A stretch of 64,000 nt of DNA, from assembly GCF_000374445.1 (NCBI RefSeq), contig NZ_KB894417.1, forward strand, positions 62,001-126,000, in the 5' to 3' direction. Shown in pieces: positions 34,917 to 43,611 of this stretch. Each line of letters opens with the position of its first letter. Within the stretch, counting starts at the first letter, position 1. Source of the stretch: Actinokineospora enzanensis DSM 44649. GTDB lineage: Bacteria > Actinomycetota > Actinomycetes > Mycobacteriales > Pseudonocardiaceae. The notes under the pieces were generated by a model. It was not told the origin of the DNA. It saw only the letters and a list, made by a program, of their open reading frames with translations, and searched no databases. Position numbers and translations under genes: made by a program.

Positions 34917-36061
34917 CCACGCCCGTGCCGCACCACCCCGTCGCGATCGTCGGCGCCGGACTCGGCGGCCTCACACTGGCCCGGGTCCTGGCGGTGCACG
35001 GCGTCCACGCCGCCGTGTTCGACCTGGACCCGCACCCCGACGCGCGCGCCCAGGGCGGCATGCTCGACATCCACGAGGAGTCCGGCCAGACCGCGTTGCG
35101 CGCGGCGGGTCTGTACGACGGGTTCCGCGCGATCGTGCACCCGGGCGGTCAGGCCACCCGGGTCCTCGACCGGCACGGCGTCGTCCGCCTCGACGAGGAG
35201 GACGACGAGAGCGGCGGGCGGCCCGAGGTCGACCGCGGGCACCTGCGCTCGCTGCTGCTGGGCGCGCTGCCGCCGGGCACGATCCGCTGGGGCACCAAGG
35301 TGACGGAGGCGCGCCCGCTGGGCGACGGCCGTCATGAGGTCCACCTCGCCGAGGGCGGCGTGTTCACCACCGACCTGCTGGTCGGGGCCGACGGCGCCTG
35401 GTCGCGGATCCGGCCGCTGGTCTCCCCCGCCACACCGACCTACGCCGGGGTGTCGTTCGTGGAGATCGACCTGCCCGAGGCCGACCTGCGGCATCCGGGC
35501 GGCGCGGCCGTGGTCGGCAAGGGCATGCTCCTCGCGCTCGGCCCCGACCGGGGCTTCCTCGCGCACCGGGAGACCGACGGCAGCCTGCACGTCTACGTGG
35601 CGCTGCGGACCGGGCCGGGCTGGCTGGGCGGGGTCGACTTCGCCGACACCGCCGCGGCCAAGGACGCGGTGCTGGCCGAGTTCCCCGACTGGGCGCCGGA
35701 GTTGCGCGCCTTGGTCACCGAGGCGGAGGGCGCGCTGGTGCCGCGCACGATCAACGTGCTGCCGGTCGGGCACCGTTGGGACCGCGTGCCGGGTGTGACG
35801 CTGCTCGGTGACGCCGCGCACCTGATGTCGCCGTTCGCGGGCGAGGGCGCCAACCTCGCCATGCTCGACGGCGCGGAACTGGGACAGGCCATCGCGGCCG
35901 CGCCCGGCGACGTCGAGGGTGCCCTGACCCGGTACGAGGCGGCCATGTTCCCGCGGGCCGAGGCGGCCGCGGCGGAGTCGGCGACCAGCCTCGAACTGTG
36001 CTTCGGCGCAGACGCGCCGGAGGGCATGCTCGCGCTGTTCACCGCGGGACAGCCGGGCTGA
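34913..36061 (+). CDS. TetX-like FAD-dependent monooxygenase
   Basis: The 382-residue class A flavoprotein monooxygenase has an N-terminal GxGxxG (VAIVGAGLGGLTLARVLAVH), a middle DG motif (LLVGADGAWSRIRPLV) and a C-terminal FAD motif (VTLLGDAAHLMSPFAGEGAN). It most resembles the TetX/aromatic hydroxylase group; members inactivate tetracyclines or tailor polyketides. Given the TetR coupling, detoxification of an aromatic compound is plausible, but the substrate is not predictable from sequence alone. Confidence 0.86.
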   Translation: MTTPVPHHPVAIVGAGLGGLTLARVLAVHGVHAAVFDLDPHPDARAQGGMLDIHEESGQTALRAAGLYDGFRAIVHPGGQATRVLDRHGVVRLDEEDDESGGRPEVDRGHLRSLLLGALPPGTIRWGTKVTEARPLGDGRHEVHLAEGGVFTTDLLVGADGAWSRIRPLVSPATPTYAGVSFVEIDLPEADLRHPGGAAVVGKGMLLALGPDRGFLAHRETDGSLHVYVALRTGPGWLGGVDFADTAAAKDAVLAEFPDWAPELRALVTEAEGALVPRTINVLPVGHRWDRVPGVTLLGDAAHLMSPFAGEGANLAMLDGAELGQAIAAAPGDVEGALTRYEAAMFPRAEAAAAESATSLELCFGADAPEGMLALFTAGQPG

Positions 36062-36210
36062 CAAGGACGTCGGGGGCGGCGATGAACACCGAGAGCGTCC
36101 CGGGCGAGCGCACCGGGGAGATCAGCGGGCGAACCGATCCCGCCCGCGTGGCGGTCGGGAATCAGGAGAACCGGCGCGGACGCGTCGGTCGGTCGACACA
36201 GGGGGACGAG

Positions 36211-37179
36211 ATGACGTGGAACGTGCACCGGCCGCCGCGCGCGGACGGGAAGCGGGTACTGGTCACCGGCGGCAACGCGGGGATCGGGTACTTCGTGGCC
36301 GAGCAGCTGGCGGGCGCCGGGGTCGAGGTCGTGCTGGGCTGCCGGGACACGGCCAGGGCCGAGGCGGCGGCGGGGTCGATCCGGGCACGGGTGCCCGACG
36401 CGCGGGTCGCCCATGTACGGCTGGACCTCGCCGACCCCGCGTCCCTGGAGTCCTCTGTGGACTCATTGGGGCCGGGCAGGCTGGACGCCGTCGTGCAGAA
36501 CGCGGGCGTGCTGGTCGACGGTCCGCGCCGGGAGACCGCGGCGGGGCACGAGATGATGTTCGGCACCAATCACCTGGGGCATTTCGCGTTGACGCGCCTG
36601 CTGGCCCCGCTGCTGTCGGCCACTCCCGGCAGCCGCGTGGTCGTCGTCGGCAGCATCACCGCCGACTCGGTCCGGCTCGACCTGGACGACCTGGACGACG
36701 GACGTGACTTCCGCGCGAAGCGGGCGTACGCGCGGTCGAAACTCGCGCAGATGACGTTCGGCTTCGAACTGGACCGCCGGTTGCGCACGGCGGGGAGCAC
36801 GGTGTCCGCTGTGGTGGCCCACCCCGGCGGGGCGCTCGACGGGCTGACCCCGGCGCGACCGCCAGTCCACGCACCTGGGCTCGGCGCACGGGCACGGTCG
36901 TTGCCAGCGCGAGTTCTGCTGCAGGGCAAGGACTCGGCCGCCTGGCCGGCGGTGCGGGCGGCGCTCGACCCCGAGGTGACGGGTGGACAGCTGTGGGGTC
37001 CGCGGGTCTTCGGCCTGCGCGGATTACCCGTGGTCCACCGGGTACGCGCGCACCTGGTGGACCCGATGATCGGCGAACGGCTGTGGGCGGCCAGCGCCGA
37101 CCTCGTGGGCGGTGAACCGGTCTTCGCCCCGGGCAGGCAGGGCCTCGACGAGCGACAGGAGGTGAGGGACGTTGGCTGA
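36211..37179 (+). CDS. Short-chain dehydrogenase/reductase
   Basis: The 322-residue SDR of the retinol-dehydrogenase/WW-oxidoreductase type has the cofactor motif VLVTGGNAGIGYFVAEQL, NAG within VVQNAGVLVDG, and the active-site YARSK. The catalytic Ser appears as VVVVGSITADSV. ATG 36211 follows GGGGGACGAG; an upstream ATG at 36082 would add non-conserved residues. The substrate is unknown. It may be cotranscribed with the TetR-monooxygenase pair, 149 bp upstream. Confidence 0.85.
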   Translation: MTWNVHRPPRADGKRVLVTGGNAGIGYFVAEQLAGAGVEVVLGCRDTARAEAAAGSIRARVPDARVAHVRLDLADPASLESSVDSLGPGRLDAVVQNAGVLVDGPRRETAAGHEMMFGTNHLGHFALTRLLAPLLSATPGSRVVVVGSITADSVRLDLDDLDDGRDFRAKRAYARSKLAQMTFGFELDRRLRTAGSTVSAVVAHPGGALDGLTPARPPVHAPGLGARARSLPARVLLQGKDSAAWPAVRAALDPEVTGGQLWGPRVFGLRGLPVVHRVRAHLVDPMIGERLWAASADLVGGEPVFAPGRQGLDERQEVRDVG

Positions 37180-37366
37180 TCCGGCCCCAGTATCGACATT
37201 CGCCCATGCGGCGCTGGTCTTTGACAAATTCAGAGAGTGTCCGAATATCGGGAGCCGCCACCGTCCGGGTGGGCGGAGAGACGACCCGCCGGTCGACCCG
37301 GTTCGCACCTCCGCCCTCCCGGACGACGCGTGATCCACTGGAGCATGCTCCGCCCCGGAGCGCCGG

Positions 37367-37495
37367 TCAGACCCGGATATCGCTCTGCTGCAGCGGATCG
37401 TCGCTGGTGACCGGGACGAGACTGGTCGGCTCCAGCCGCTGCATCCCGACGGCGCCGAGCATCAGCACGAACGGGACTGCGATCGCGATCCACAT
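37367..37495 (-). CDS. 42-residue single-span membrane protein
   Basis: ATG 37495 follows GAGGGGAC. The product is one transmembrane helix (MWIAIAVPFVLMLGAVGMQR) followed by a short polar tail. Small proteins of this form (IAxPxVLMxxxxxxxRLE) are conserved and unannotated in many actinomycetes. Function is unknown. Confidence 0.65.
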   Translation of the reverse strand: MWIAIAVPFVLMLGAVGMQRLEPTSLVPVTSDDPLQQSDIRV

Positions 37496-38156
37496 GGGAC
37501 GGTCCCCTCTTCCGTAGTCGGTCTGATCCCACCGACCAGATACCCCAGCCCCACGAGACCTACACCGAACGGGTGTCGATGTGGCCTGAGTCACTCATTC
37601 GTGGCGGCGTGTCGCGCGAAACACGGCCAGGCCGCCGAGTCTCGATGGTGTTTCCCGCGCTTATCCGCGCCTACCAGGGAATTTCACATCGCACGGCCAG
37701 ATCCCTTGTCGCGATGGCGATTCGCCACCACGTCCGCGAACGCCGAACCTGTCTCGCCGTCGAACCCGCCCCTGAGCGCGCGGGCAGGCGCGAGATCGGC
37801 GACAAAGGGCGGCGGGAGCCGACGTCCACGACCACCGAGCGCGGCCGTGAACCCGGTCGCCACGTCAAGTCGCCGACCCGTCCTCTATATACATCACGGC
37901 TATAACCCTACATATAACCCCTCGATGGGTTATAGGCCGAAAACTTTCGCTGAAGCGACGGTGTTGCGCGTTCAGGGTCAGCGGGCAACACGATCGGGTG
38001 GCATGACCGTGGGTTTCCCGCGGTGATCCGTATGGTGAGGCCGCACCGCTCGCCGGAAACTCCCGCCCACCAACGAAGTCGGTTCTCGGGGCCGGGGAAT
38101 TCCCGCCGACCGCAAGCAGGGCGAGCGCAGGAGTTCGATGTGGTCGAGGAGATGAC
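37496..38156. other. Long intergenic region with AT-rich repeat patch
   Basis: About 660 bp without a supported gene; frames crossing it show no conserved sequence or ribosome-binding sites. A markedly AT-rich patch around 37880-37935 contains the TATAACCC repeats listed separately and may include the promoter of the DUF11 gene. Confidence 0.55.
37900..37935. repeat. TATAACCC repeats (two direct, one inverted)
   Basis: TATAACCC occurs at 37901-37908 and 37913-37920, and inverted as GGGTTATA at 37927-37934. The outer copies form perfect 9-bp arms, CTATAACCC and GGGTTATAG. The patch stands out in composition from its surroundings and looks like a regulator-binding region. Confidence 0.6.
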
Positions 38157-38777
38157 GTGATAGCCACCGCAGTCCTGTCCGCCGTCCTGCTCGCGGCCGC
38201 GCCCATCGAGGGCGACAGCGGCGCCGCGATCGACATCGCTTCCGAGACAGGGGCGGACGCCGACGCGGGCGTGCCCCGGTTGAGCATCGCGGTGGACAAC
38301 GCGCACCTCTCGGCCGTGCCGGGTGACCGGCTCGCCTACACCGTGACCTTGCGCAACCTGGGCACCACGGACGTGACCGGGCTGGAGATCACCCAGAGCG
38401 TGCCGAGCGGCCTGCGGTTCGACGCCGCCGAACCGGCGGGCACCACCGCGGCCTCGGCGGTCACCTGGAACGTCGACCTCGCGCCCGCCGGGCAGGCGGT
38501 CTTCCACTCGACCATGACCGTGGTCGACTCGGACGTCGACCGGGACCGGCTGGCCACGGTGGCCTGCGCGCACGCGGGTGACGACGGGCCGCCGCTGGTG
38601 TGCGCGGCGCACTCGGCGCGGATACCTGTCGAGGTGGCATCCGCCAAGGACTCCTGGGTCACCCGCAACCGCTGGTACTTCGCGGGCGGCGTGATCGCGG
38701 CCGCGGGTGCCGCGCTGTTCATCCGCCGCCGGATGTCGAGCCGGGACCCGGAGGACGTCGAGGAACCGACCATCTGA
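38157..38777 (+). CDS. DUF11-domain cell-surface protein
   Basis: The 206-residue protein has an N-terminal signal (MIATAVLSAVLLAAAP) and one DUF11/conserved-repeat domain (VPGDRLAYTVTLRNLGTTDV, ITQSVPSGLRFD). A C-terminal transmembrane helix (YFAGGVIAAAGAALF) followed by IRRRMSSR anchors it facing outwards. Such proteins are surface-exposed and of unknown role. The start is GTG 38157 with GAGGAG upstream. Confidence 0.82.
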   Translation: MIATAVLSAVLLAAAPIEGDSGAAIDIASETGADADAGVPRLSIAVDNAHLSAVPGDRLAYTVTLRNLGTTDVTGLEITQSVPSGLRFDAAEPAGTTAASAVTWNVDLAPAGQAVFHSTMTVVDSDVDRDRLATVACAHAGDDGPPLVCAAHSARIPVEVASAKDSWVTRNRWYFAGGVIAAAGAALFIRRRMSSRDPEDVEEPTI

Positions 38778-39126
38778 TCCGATCGTGGTGATTTCCCCAC
38801 GATGCGCGCGCCATTTTCGCCGACCCTGCACAATAGGGGTGTGAATTCACCGCCTCCACACGGTGCGTGACGACCGGCGCGGGTGACCGAACCCACTTGT
38901 CGCAATCTCGCCGAGGCGACCAGGCACGATGCGTACCGGGTCGGTAAATGATTCATCCCGCACCGCCCGGAATGTCCCACGACAGCCCCTCCAATGGCCC
39001 AGTCCGGCCCCCGGCGACGGCCGACGGTGACCCGCGGAACCTTTTCCCGGAGTCGGTAACAATGGGATGAGCACGACGATCCTCACGATGTCGCGCGCCA
39101 GGTCGGGCTAACCTGAGGGGGACCAG
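38778..39126. other. Intergenic region upstream of the GT2 gene
   Basis: About 350 bp, slightly less GC-rich, with no supported gene and no repeat recognised. It presumably contains the promoter of the glycosyltransferase gene. Confidence 0.5.
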
Positions 39127-39930
39127 ATGGACGTCGTTGTGCCCGCGCACAACGAGGAGCACGGCATCACCGCGTGTCTCGACCGACTCGCGGCGGCCAC
39201 CGAGGTGACACGGATCGTCGTGGTCGTGAACGGGAGCACGGACCGCACCGAGGAATTGGCGAGAAAGCACTCCAGCAGGCCGGACGTCATTGTCGTGGAG
39301 CAGCCCGGCAAAGTCGGCGCACTGAACGCGGGAGACGCCAGGTGCAGCGGTTTCCCGCGCGCCTACCTGGACGCGGACGTCGAGCTCGACGGCGCGGCAC
39401 TGGACGCGCTGGCGCGAGCCGCCCGGGGCGGGGACGCCGAGGCCGCCGTGCCGACCGCGCGGATCGACCTGACCGGGGCGTCGTGGCCCGTACGCCGCTA
39501 CTACGCGGTCTGGCAACGGCTTCCGGCCGTGCACCGCTCCTCCGCGGGGCGCGGGGTCTACGTGCTCGAACGCGCCGCGCATGATCGGCTGTTCCCGCTG
39601 CCCGCGGACCTGATCAACGACGACGGCCATGTCAGCGGGCAGGTGCCGCGGCGCGTGGTGGTGGCCGACGCGGTGGTCGTGGTGCGGGCGCCGCGCGACG
39701 TGCGGAGCCTCGTGCGGCGTCGGCGGCGGGTGCACCACGGCAACACGCGGCTCTCCCGGCCGGGCGCCCCGGCCACCGGGTTGTCCACCGTGTTCGGGTT
39801 GCTGCGCACTCGGCAGGCTTATGTCGCGGACGTCGCGGTGTTCCTGCTGGTGACATTGTTCTCGCGGCTGGCGGTGGCCGCGCGGCGCGGGCCGGTCGAC
39901 TGGGGAACGGACAAATCGACACGCGACTGA
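39127..39930 (+). CDS. Family 2 glycosyltransferase
   Basis: The 267-residue GT-A enzyme opens with MDVVVPAHNEEHGITACLDR, then VVVNGSTDRTEELA and the metal-binding motif YLDADVELDG. The C-terminal third contains an RRRRRVHHGN element typical of GT2 proteins, then a hydrophobic segment (VADVAVFLLVTLFSRLA) that could associate with the membrane. ATG 39127 follows GAGGGGG. Donor and acceptor are unknown, and no cell-wall or exopolysaccharide cluster is adjacent. Confidence 0.83.
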   Translation: MDVVVPAHNEEHGITACLDRLAAATEVTRIVVVVNGSTDRTEELARKHSSRPDVIVVEQPGKVGALNAGDARCSGFPRAYLDADVELDGAALDALARAARGGDAEAAVPTARIDLTGASWPVRRYYAVWQRLPAVHRSSAGRGVYVLERAAHDRLFPLPADLINDDGHVSGQVPRRVVVADAVVVVRAPRDVRSLVRRRRRVHHGNTRLSRPGAPATGLSTVFGLLRTRQAYVADVAVFLLVTLFSRLAVAARRGPVDWGTDKSTRD

Positions 39931-40091
39931 TATTCGACCCGCGGCTTCGCCGCGCCAGCTCCCCACGGTCGTCGAGGTTTCTCATAAAGGAAGCGAACCT
40001 CGCGGGGTGACATTTCCCGGTTGCTTTCCCGTACCCGAGTCGCCACTTCCGTGGCCCAGCGATCCGGGCTGGGCCACGGGGCGCGGGGCGA

Positions 40092-40636
40092 TCAGGCGAA
40101 ACCGCAGTCGGCGAACGGGGTCTCGGCCAGCGCGACCGCCGCGCGGAACAGGTCCGCCTGCGGTTCGCCCGCGTCGAAGGCGTCATAGGCGTACAGGTCG
40201 GCGACGAACGCGCCGATCCGTTCCTGGGTGGTCGAGGCCATCAGGAACACGTGGGCCAGATGCCGGATGCTGCCGTCGTCGCCCGGCCGCATGCGCATGC
40301 TCACCGTGGACACTGACCACTTGGCCACCAGCCGCGCGCTTGGCCTGCGGAACCGCACGGTGATCGCCAGTGGGGTGCGGTCGACGAACAGGCTGTCCTC
40401 GTTGAACTCGGCCTTGCGGTAGGCCTCGACCTTCGCCAGCTGTCCGACCAGATAGGCGACCATCCGCTGGGAGTGCGTGGCCATCGAGATCCGCCGGTCG
40501 TCGGGGTGCTGGGCGATGTTGTCCCACAGCACGATCAGCGAGAACCCGTTGCGGGACCCGGCGAAGGTGGTGTCCAGCGAGCCGATGTAGGGACTTCACC
40601 CCGGATGCTGGACGGGCGGCTCTCGACCTGGGTCAT
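40092..40636 (-). pseudogene. Frameshifted gene of unknown family
   Basis: Two frames together give a continuous protein. ATG 40636 with GGAAGGAAG starts MTQVESRPSSIRGEVP; the reading then shifts near 40591-40595 into YIGSLDTTFAGSRNGFSLIV and continues to the stop at 40092. The junction looks like loss of one C in a C-run (CCC for CCCC). The joined product would be about 181 residues, soluble, and of no recognised family. It could be a genuine inactivating mutation, a programmed shift or a sequencing error. The gene is divergent from the ArsR-SRPBCC gene. Confidence 0.75.
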
Positions 40637-40774
40637 GTCGGTCTTCCTTCCGTCGATGGGGGCAGGCCCCCGGACAGGCGCGCCCACACTCGGCCTACCG
40701 AAGGCGGGCGGCGGGCTGAATCCCCGGGCCGGGGACTCCACCCGCCCTGGTGCCGCAACGACTCGGGTGGGTTT

Positions 40775-40827
40775 ACATGCAGCCGCCCGGGTGCCTATGC
40801 TGAACATGCAGCCGATTGGCTGCATGT
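40775..40827. promoter_or_regulatory. Putative ArsR operator
   Basis: ACATGCAGCC-GATT-GGCTGCATGT is a perfect inverted repeat at 40804-40827, 12 bp before the ArsR-SRPBCC start. The half-site ACATGCAGCC also occurs at 40775-40784, 29 bp upstream. Autoregulation is likely; the divergent frameshifted gene may be a second target. Confidence 0.75.
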
Positions 40828-40839
40828 CGGAGGAGCGGG

Positions 40840-41628
40840 ATGGACGAGGTGTTCCGGGCGCTGGCCGACCCGAGCAGGCGCAGGCTGCTGGACTCGCTCA
40901 ACGCACACGACGGGCAGACCCTGCGGGAGCTGTGCACCGGGTTGGCCATGGCACGGCAGTCGGTGAGCAAGCACCTGGCCGTGCTGGAGGCAGCGAACCT
41001 GGTCACCACGGTGTGGCGCGGCCGGGAGAAACTGCACCACCTCAACGCCGAGCCCGTGAACGCGATAGCCGACCGCTGGATCAGGCAGTACGACCGCGGG
41101 CGCGTGCGCGCGCTGGCGGATCTGAAACGAGCACTGGAGCTACCCATGGCGGACGAGTTCGTCTACACCACCTACATCGCCACCACGCCCGAGCGGCTGT
41201 GGCAGGCGCTGACCGAGCCCGCGTTCACCCGCCAGTACTGGGGGGTGGAGTTCACCTCAGATTGGACCCCCGGCGCGCCGATGACGTGGCTGGAGAACGG
41301 CGTCACGATCACCGACCCGGCACAGGTGGTGCTGGAGGCGGACCCGCCACGGCGGCTGTCCTACACCTGGCACACCATCACCGACGAGTGGCGCGACTCG
41401 CACGGGTTCGACCACGCCGAGGCGGCCGCGCTGGCCGCCGAGCCCCGGTCGCGGGTCTCGTTCGAGATCGAGCAACTGGGCGAGCGGGTACGGCTCACCG
41501 TGACGCACGGCGACCTCGAACCGGGCGGACAGCTGCTCGCGGGCGTCAGCCACGGCTGGCCGGAGATCGTGGCGAGCCTGAAGTCGCTGCTGGAGACCGG
41601 GCGGGCGCTGCCGGTCCGACAGGGATAG
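40840..41628 (+). CDS. ArsR-family HTH fused to SRPBCC/AHSA1 domain
   Basis: The 262-residue protein has an ArsR-like winged HTH (about 1-95: MDEVFRALADPSRRRLLDSL, MARQSVSKHLAVLEAANLV) joined to an AHSA1/SRPBCC ligand-binding domain (about 105-255: TTPERLWQALTEPAFTRQYW, RLSYTWHTITDEW, THGDLEPGGQLLAGVSHGW). In this fusion the SRPBCC pocket probably binds a small hydrophobic effector that controls DNA binding. ATG 40840 follows AGGAG. Confidence 0.85.
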   Translation: MDEVFRALADPSRRRLLDSLNAHDGQTLRELCTGLAMARQSVSKHLAVLEAANLVTTVWRGREKLHHLNAEPVNAIADRWIRQYDRGRVRALADLKRALELPMADEFVYTTYIATTPERLWQALTEPAFTRQYWGVEFTSDWTPGAPMTWLENGVTITDPAQVVLEADPPRRLSYTWHTITDEWRDSHGFDHAEAAALAAEPRSRVSFEIEQLGERVRLTVTHGDLEPGGQLLAGVSHGWPEIVASLKSLLETGRALPVRQG

Positions 41629-42118
41629 GGCGCCCGGACGCGTTGCCCCCGGAGTGAACCCGGGTGACAACCGAGTCGCTCTCGTCCGGACCGCATAGTG
41701 GTACCTGTGACTCCGGAGATATGGTTAACTCTTATGGCACGCACTCATAGCGCGATCGGGTGGTGACACCCCGTCGACACATTCGTTGCGTGATTAACCA
41801 ATCGGCCAACTTCACCCATACCGGTGACGCGAGGCTGTTTTAGGGGACAAAGACATACAGAGAGTGTGATTCGCACTCGCCGAGGGCGCTCAGGCCGCGC
41901 AGGGGACGCGCACAGGGCCGCAGAGTGCCACGGAGCGTCCTATCGGGACGCCGCACACCCACTCGATCCGGCGGCGCTGTCCGTCATGCGGGGCAAACTC
42001 GATCGTGTCTGCGCATAAGAAGTCGCTCACAGTCCGCGATGGACAGTCAGGGGCTTCCGCGCACACCTCGCGTCCCCGCAACCGGCAGTCCCCGCCGGGT
42101 CGAGAAAGGGTTGGACCC
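41629..42118. other. Long intergenic region before the SipW locus
   Basis: About 490 bp without a supported gene, noticeably more AT-rich around 41710-41860. A GAGTG(N7)CACTC inverted repeat is at 41862-41878. It probably carries the promoter and leader of the SipW-substrate operon; no known riboswitch was recognised. Confidence 0.5.
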
Positions 42119-42748
42119 ATGGCCACGGTTTCACGGCGTCGCTCGCGTAGCGACCGCAAGGCGGCCCTCATCGTGCTCGCGGGCGGCCTCGTCGGCACCA
42201 CCCTGCTCGCGCTGGCCCTCACCGGCTCCCTGTCCGCGTTCACCGCGGCCATCACCAACACCACCGACACGGTCGCCACCGGCTCGTTGGTGCTGCGGGA
42301 GACCGACGGCACCAACACCTGCACCAGCACCAGCTCGTCGACCAACGCCGCCAACTGCGCCACCATCAACAAGTACAGCGGTTCCACCCTGCTGCCCGGC
42401 GGCTCGGCCACCAAGACCGTGACCCTGGCCAACGACGGCACCATCACCCCGGCGACCTTCACCCTCACCCCGGGCTCGTGCAGCCAGTCCGGCTCGGTCA
42501 GCGGCATCACGCCCGCCTCGGACTTCTGCGCCCAGGTGACCCTCAAGATCTACGCCGCGGCCACCGCCACCGGCTCCCCCATCTACAACGGCACGCTGTC
42601 CGCGTTCAGCAGCCCGGTCACCCTGAGCGCGCTGGCCCCGTCGTCGACCCAGCCCTACACGTTCGTGGTGAGCCTGCCCTCCTCGCTGGGCAACAGCTAC
42701 ATGGGCCTCACCGCCTCGCAGCCGCTCACATGGACGTTCAGCTCCTGA
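42119..42748 (+). CDS. SipW-type signal-peptide secreted protein (TasA/camelysin-like)
   Basis: The 209-residue protein has a basic N-terminus and a long hydrophobic signal (AALIVLAGGLVGTTLLALAL) followed by TGSLSAFTAAITNTTDTVAT, the layout of SipW-processed TasA/camelysin-type proteins. The mature part is Ser/Thr-rich, beta-sheet-like and has four Cys. Such proteins form surface fibres in Bacillus; that role here is inference. ATG 42119 is chosen because the twin-basic signal starts there. The 3' end overlaps the signal peptidase gene by 19 bp. Confidence 0.78.
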   Translation: MATVSRRRSRSDRKAALIVLAGGLVGTTLLALALTGSLSAFTAAITNTTDTVATGSLVLRETDGTNTCTSTSSSTNAANCATINKYSGSTLLPGGSATKTVTLANDGTITPATFTLTPGSCSQSGSVSGITPASDFCAQVTLKIYAAATATGSPIYNGTLSAFSSPVTLSALAPSSTQPYTFVVSLPSSLGNSYMGLTASQPLTWTFSS

Positions 42749-43611
42749 TCCGGGTTCGGGCGCTGGTCGCGAGCCAGCACCCGGAGCGGCGCGGTCGACA
42801 CCGCGCCGCTCTGGTCCGCGCGCACGGGCACACGCTGACCGTGCTGGCCACGCTGCTGCTGGTCGGGGTGATCGTGGCACTGTCGTGGCGGGTCACCGGC
42901 GGACGGTGGCTGTCGGTGGACACCCCCTCGATGGGGGAGGCGGCGCCGGTCGGCACGTTGGTGCTGACCCGCCCCACGCACATCGCCGACCTGCGGGTCG
43001 GCGATGTCATCTCGTTCACCCCGGCGGGCGGCGGGCAGATCCACACCCACCGGGTCATCCGGCTCTCCAGCGACGCCGCGTACACCAAGGGCGACATCAA
43101 CGGGGCGCTGGACCCGTCGCCGGTGCGGGACGCGGACCTGGTCGGCAAGGTGGTGGCACGCTGGTGGGGGCTGGCCTGGCTGATCAAGGCCCTGCCGTTC
43201 CTCATCCCGGGCTGCGCGCTGGTGTGGCTGCTCACCCGCTGGGCGGGCGCGCGGTGGCGAACGGCGCTGCGGCTGGTGGGCTACCCGATCGTGCTGGCCG
43301 TGGCGATCGTGGCGCTGCGGCCGCTGGTGAGCGCCACGCTGCTGACGACCATGGGCGGCGAGGACGGGACCCGCGCGACCGTGGTGGCCACCGGGATCCT
43401 GCCGGTGCGCGTGCAGACACCGGACGGCGTGTTCGCCGACCTGCACGCGGGCCAGGTCGCCGACCTGCTCAGCAAGGCCGCCGACGACCACGGCCGGGTG
43501 CCGATCGCCATCGACGCGCACATGCCGTGGCAATGGTGGACAGTGTGTCTGGCGCTGTGCGCGGTGCCGCTGCTGGTGGCGGTGTACCGATTGCGGAGGC
43601 TGCGGTCGTGA
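42730..43611 (+). CDS. sipW: SipW-like (ER-type, S26B) signal peptidase I
   Basis: The 293-residue membrane peptidase has an N-terminal transmembrane helix (about 35-53) and the catalytic Ser67 in DTPSMGEAAPVGT. His107 in THRVIRL takes the place of the Lys general base of ordinary bacterial enzymes, and an Asp in YTKGDINGALD completes the ER-type set. Further hydrophobic segments lie near 145-165, 180-195 and 270-285. It lies between two candidate substrates, overlapping both, so it probably processes them specifically. Confidence 0.83.
   Translation: MDVQLLIRVRALVASQHPERRGRHRAALVRAHGHTLTVLATLLLVGVIVALSWRVTGGRWLSVDTPSMGEAAPVGTLVLTRPTHIADLRVGDVISFTPAGGGQIHTHRVIRLSSDAAYTKGDINGALDPSPVRDADLVGKVVARWWGLAWLIKALPFLIPGCALVWLLTRWAGARWRTALRLVGYPIVLAVAIVALRPLVSATLLTTMGGEDGTRATVVATGILPVRVQTPDGVFADLHAGQVADLLSKAADDHGRVPIAIDAHMPWQWWTVCLALCAVPLLVAVYRLRRLRS

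Noticed and set aside
37172-37333. A 53-codon TTG-started frame behind AGGAGGTGAGG at the end of the SDR gene
   Set aside because: The ribosome-binding-like sequence is attractive, but it lies in the SDR coding sequence, the start is weak and the product has no protein-like pattern.
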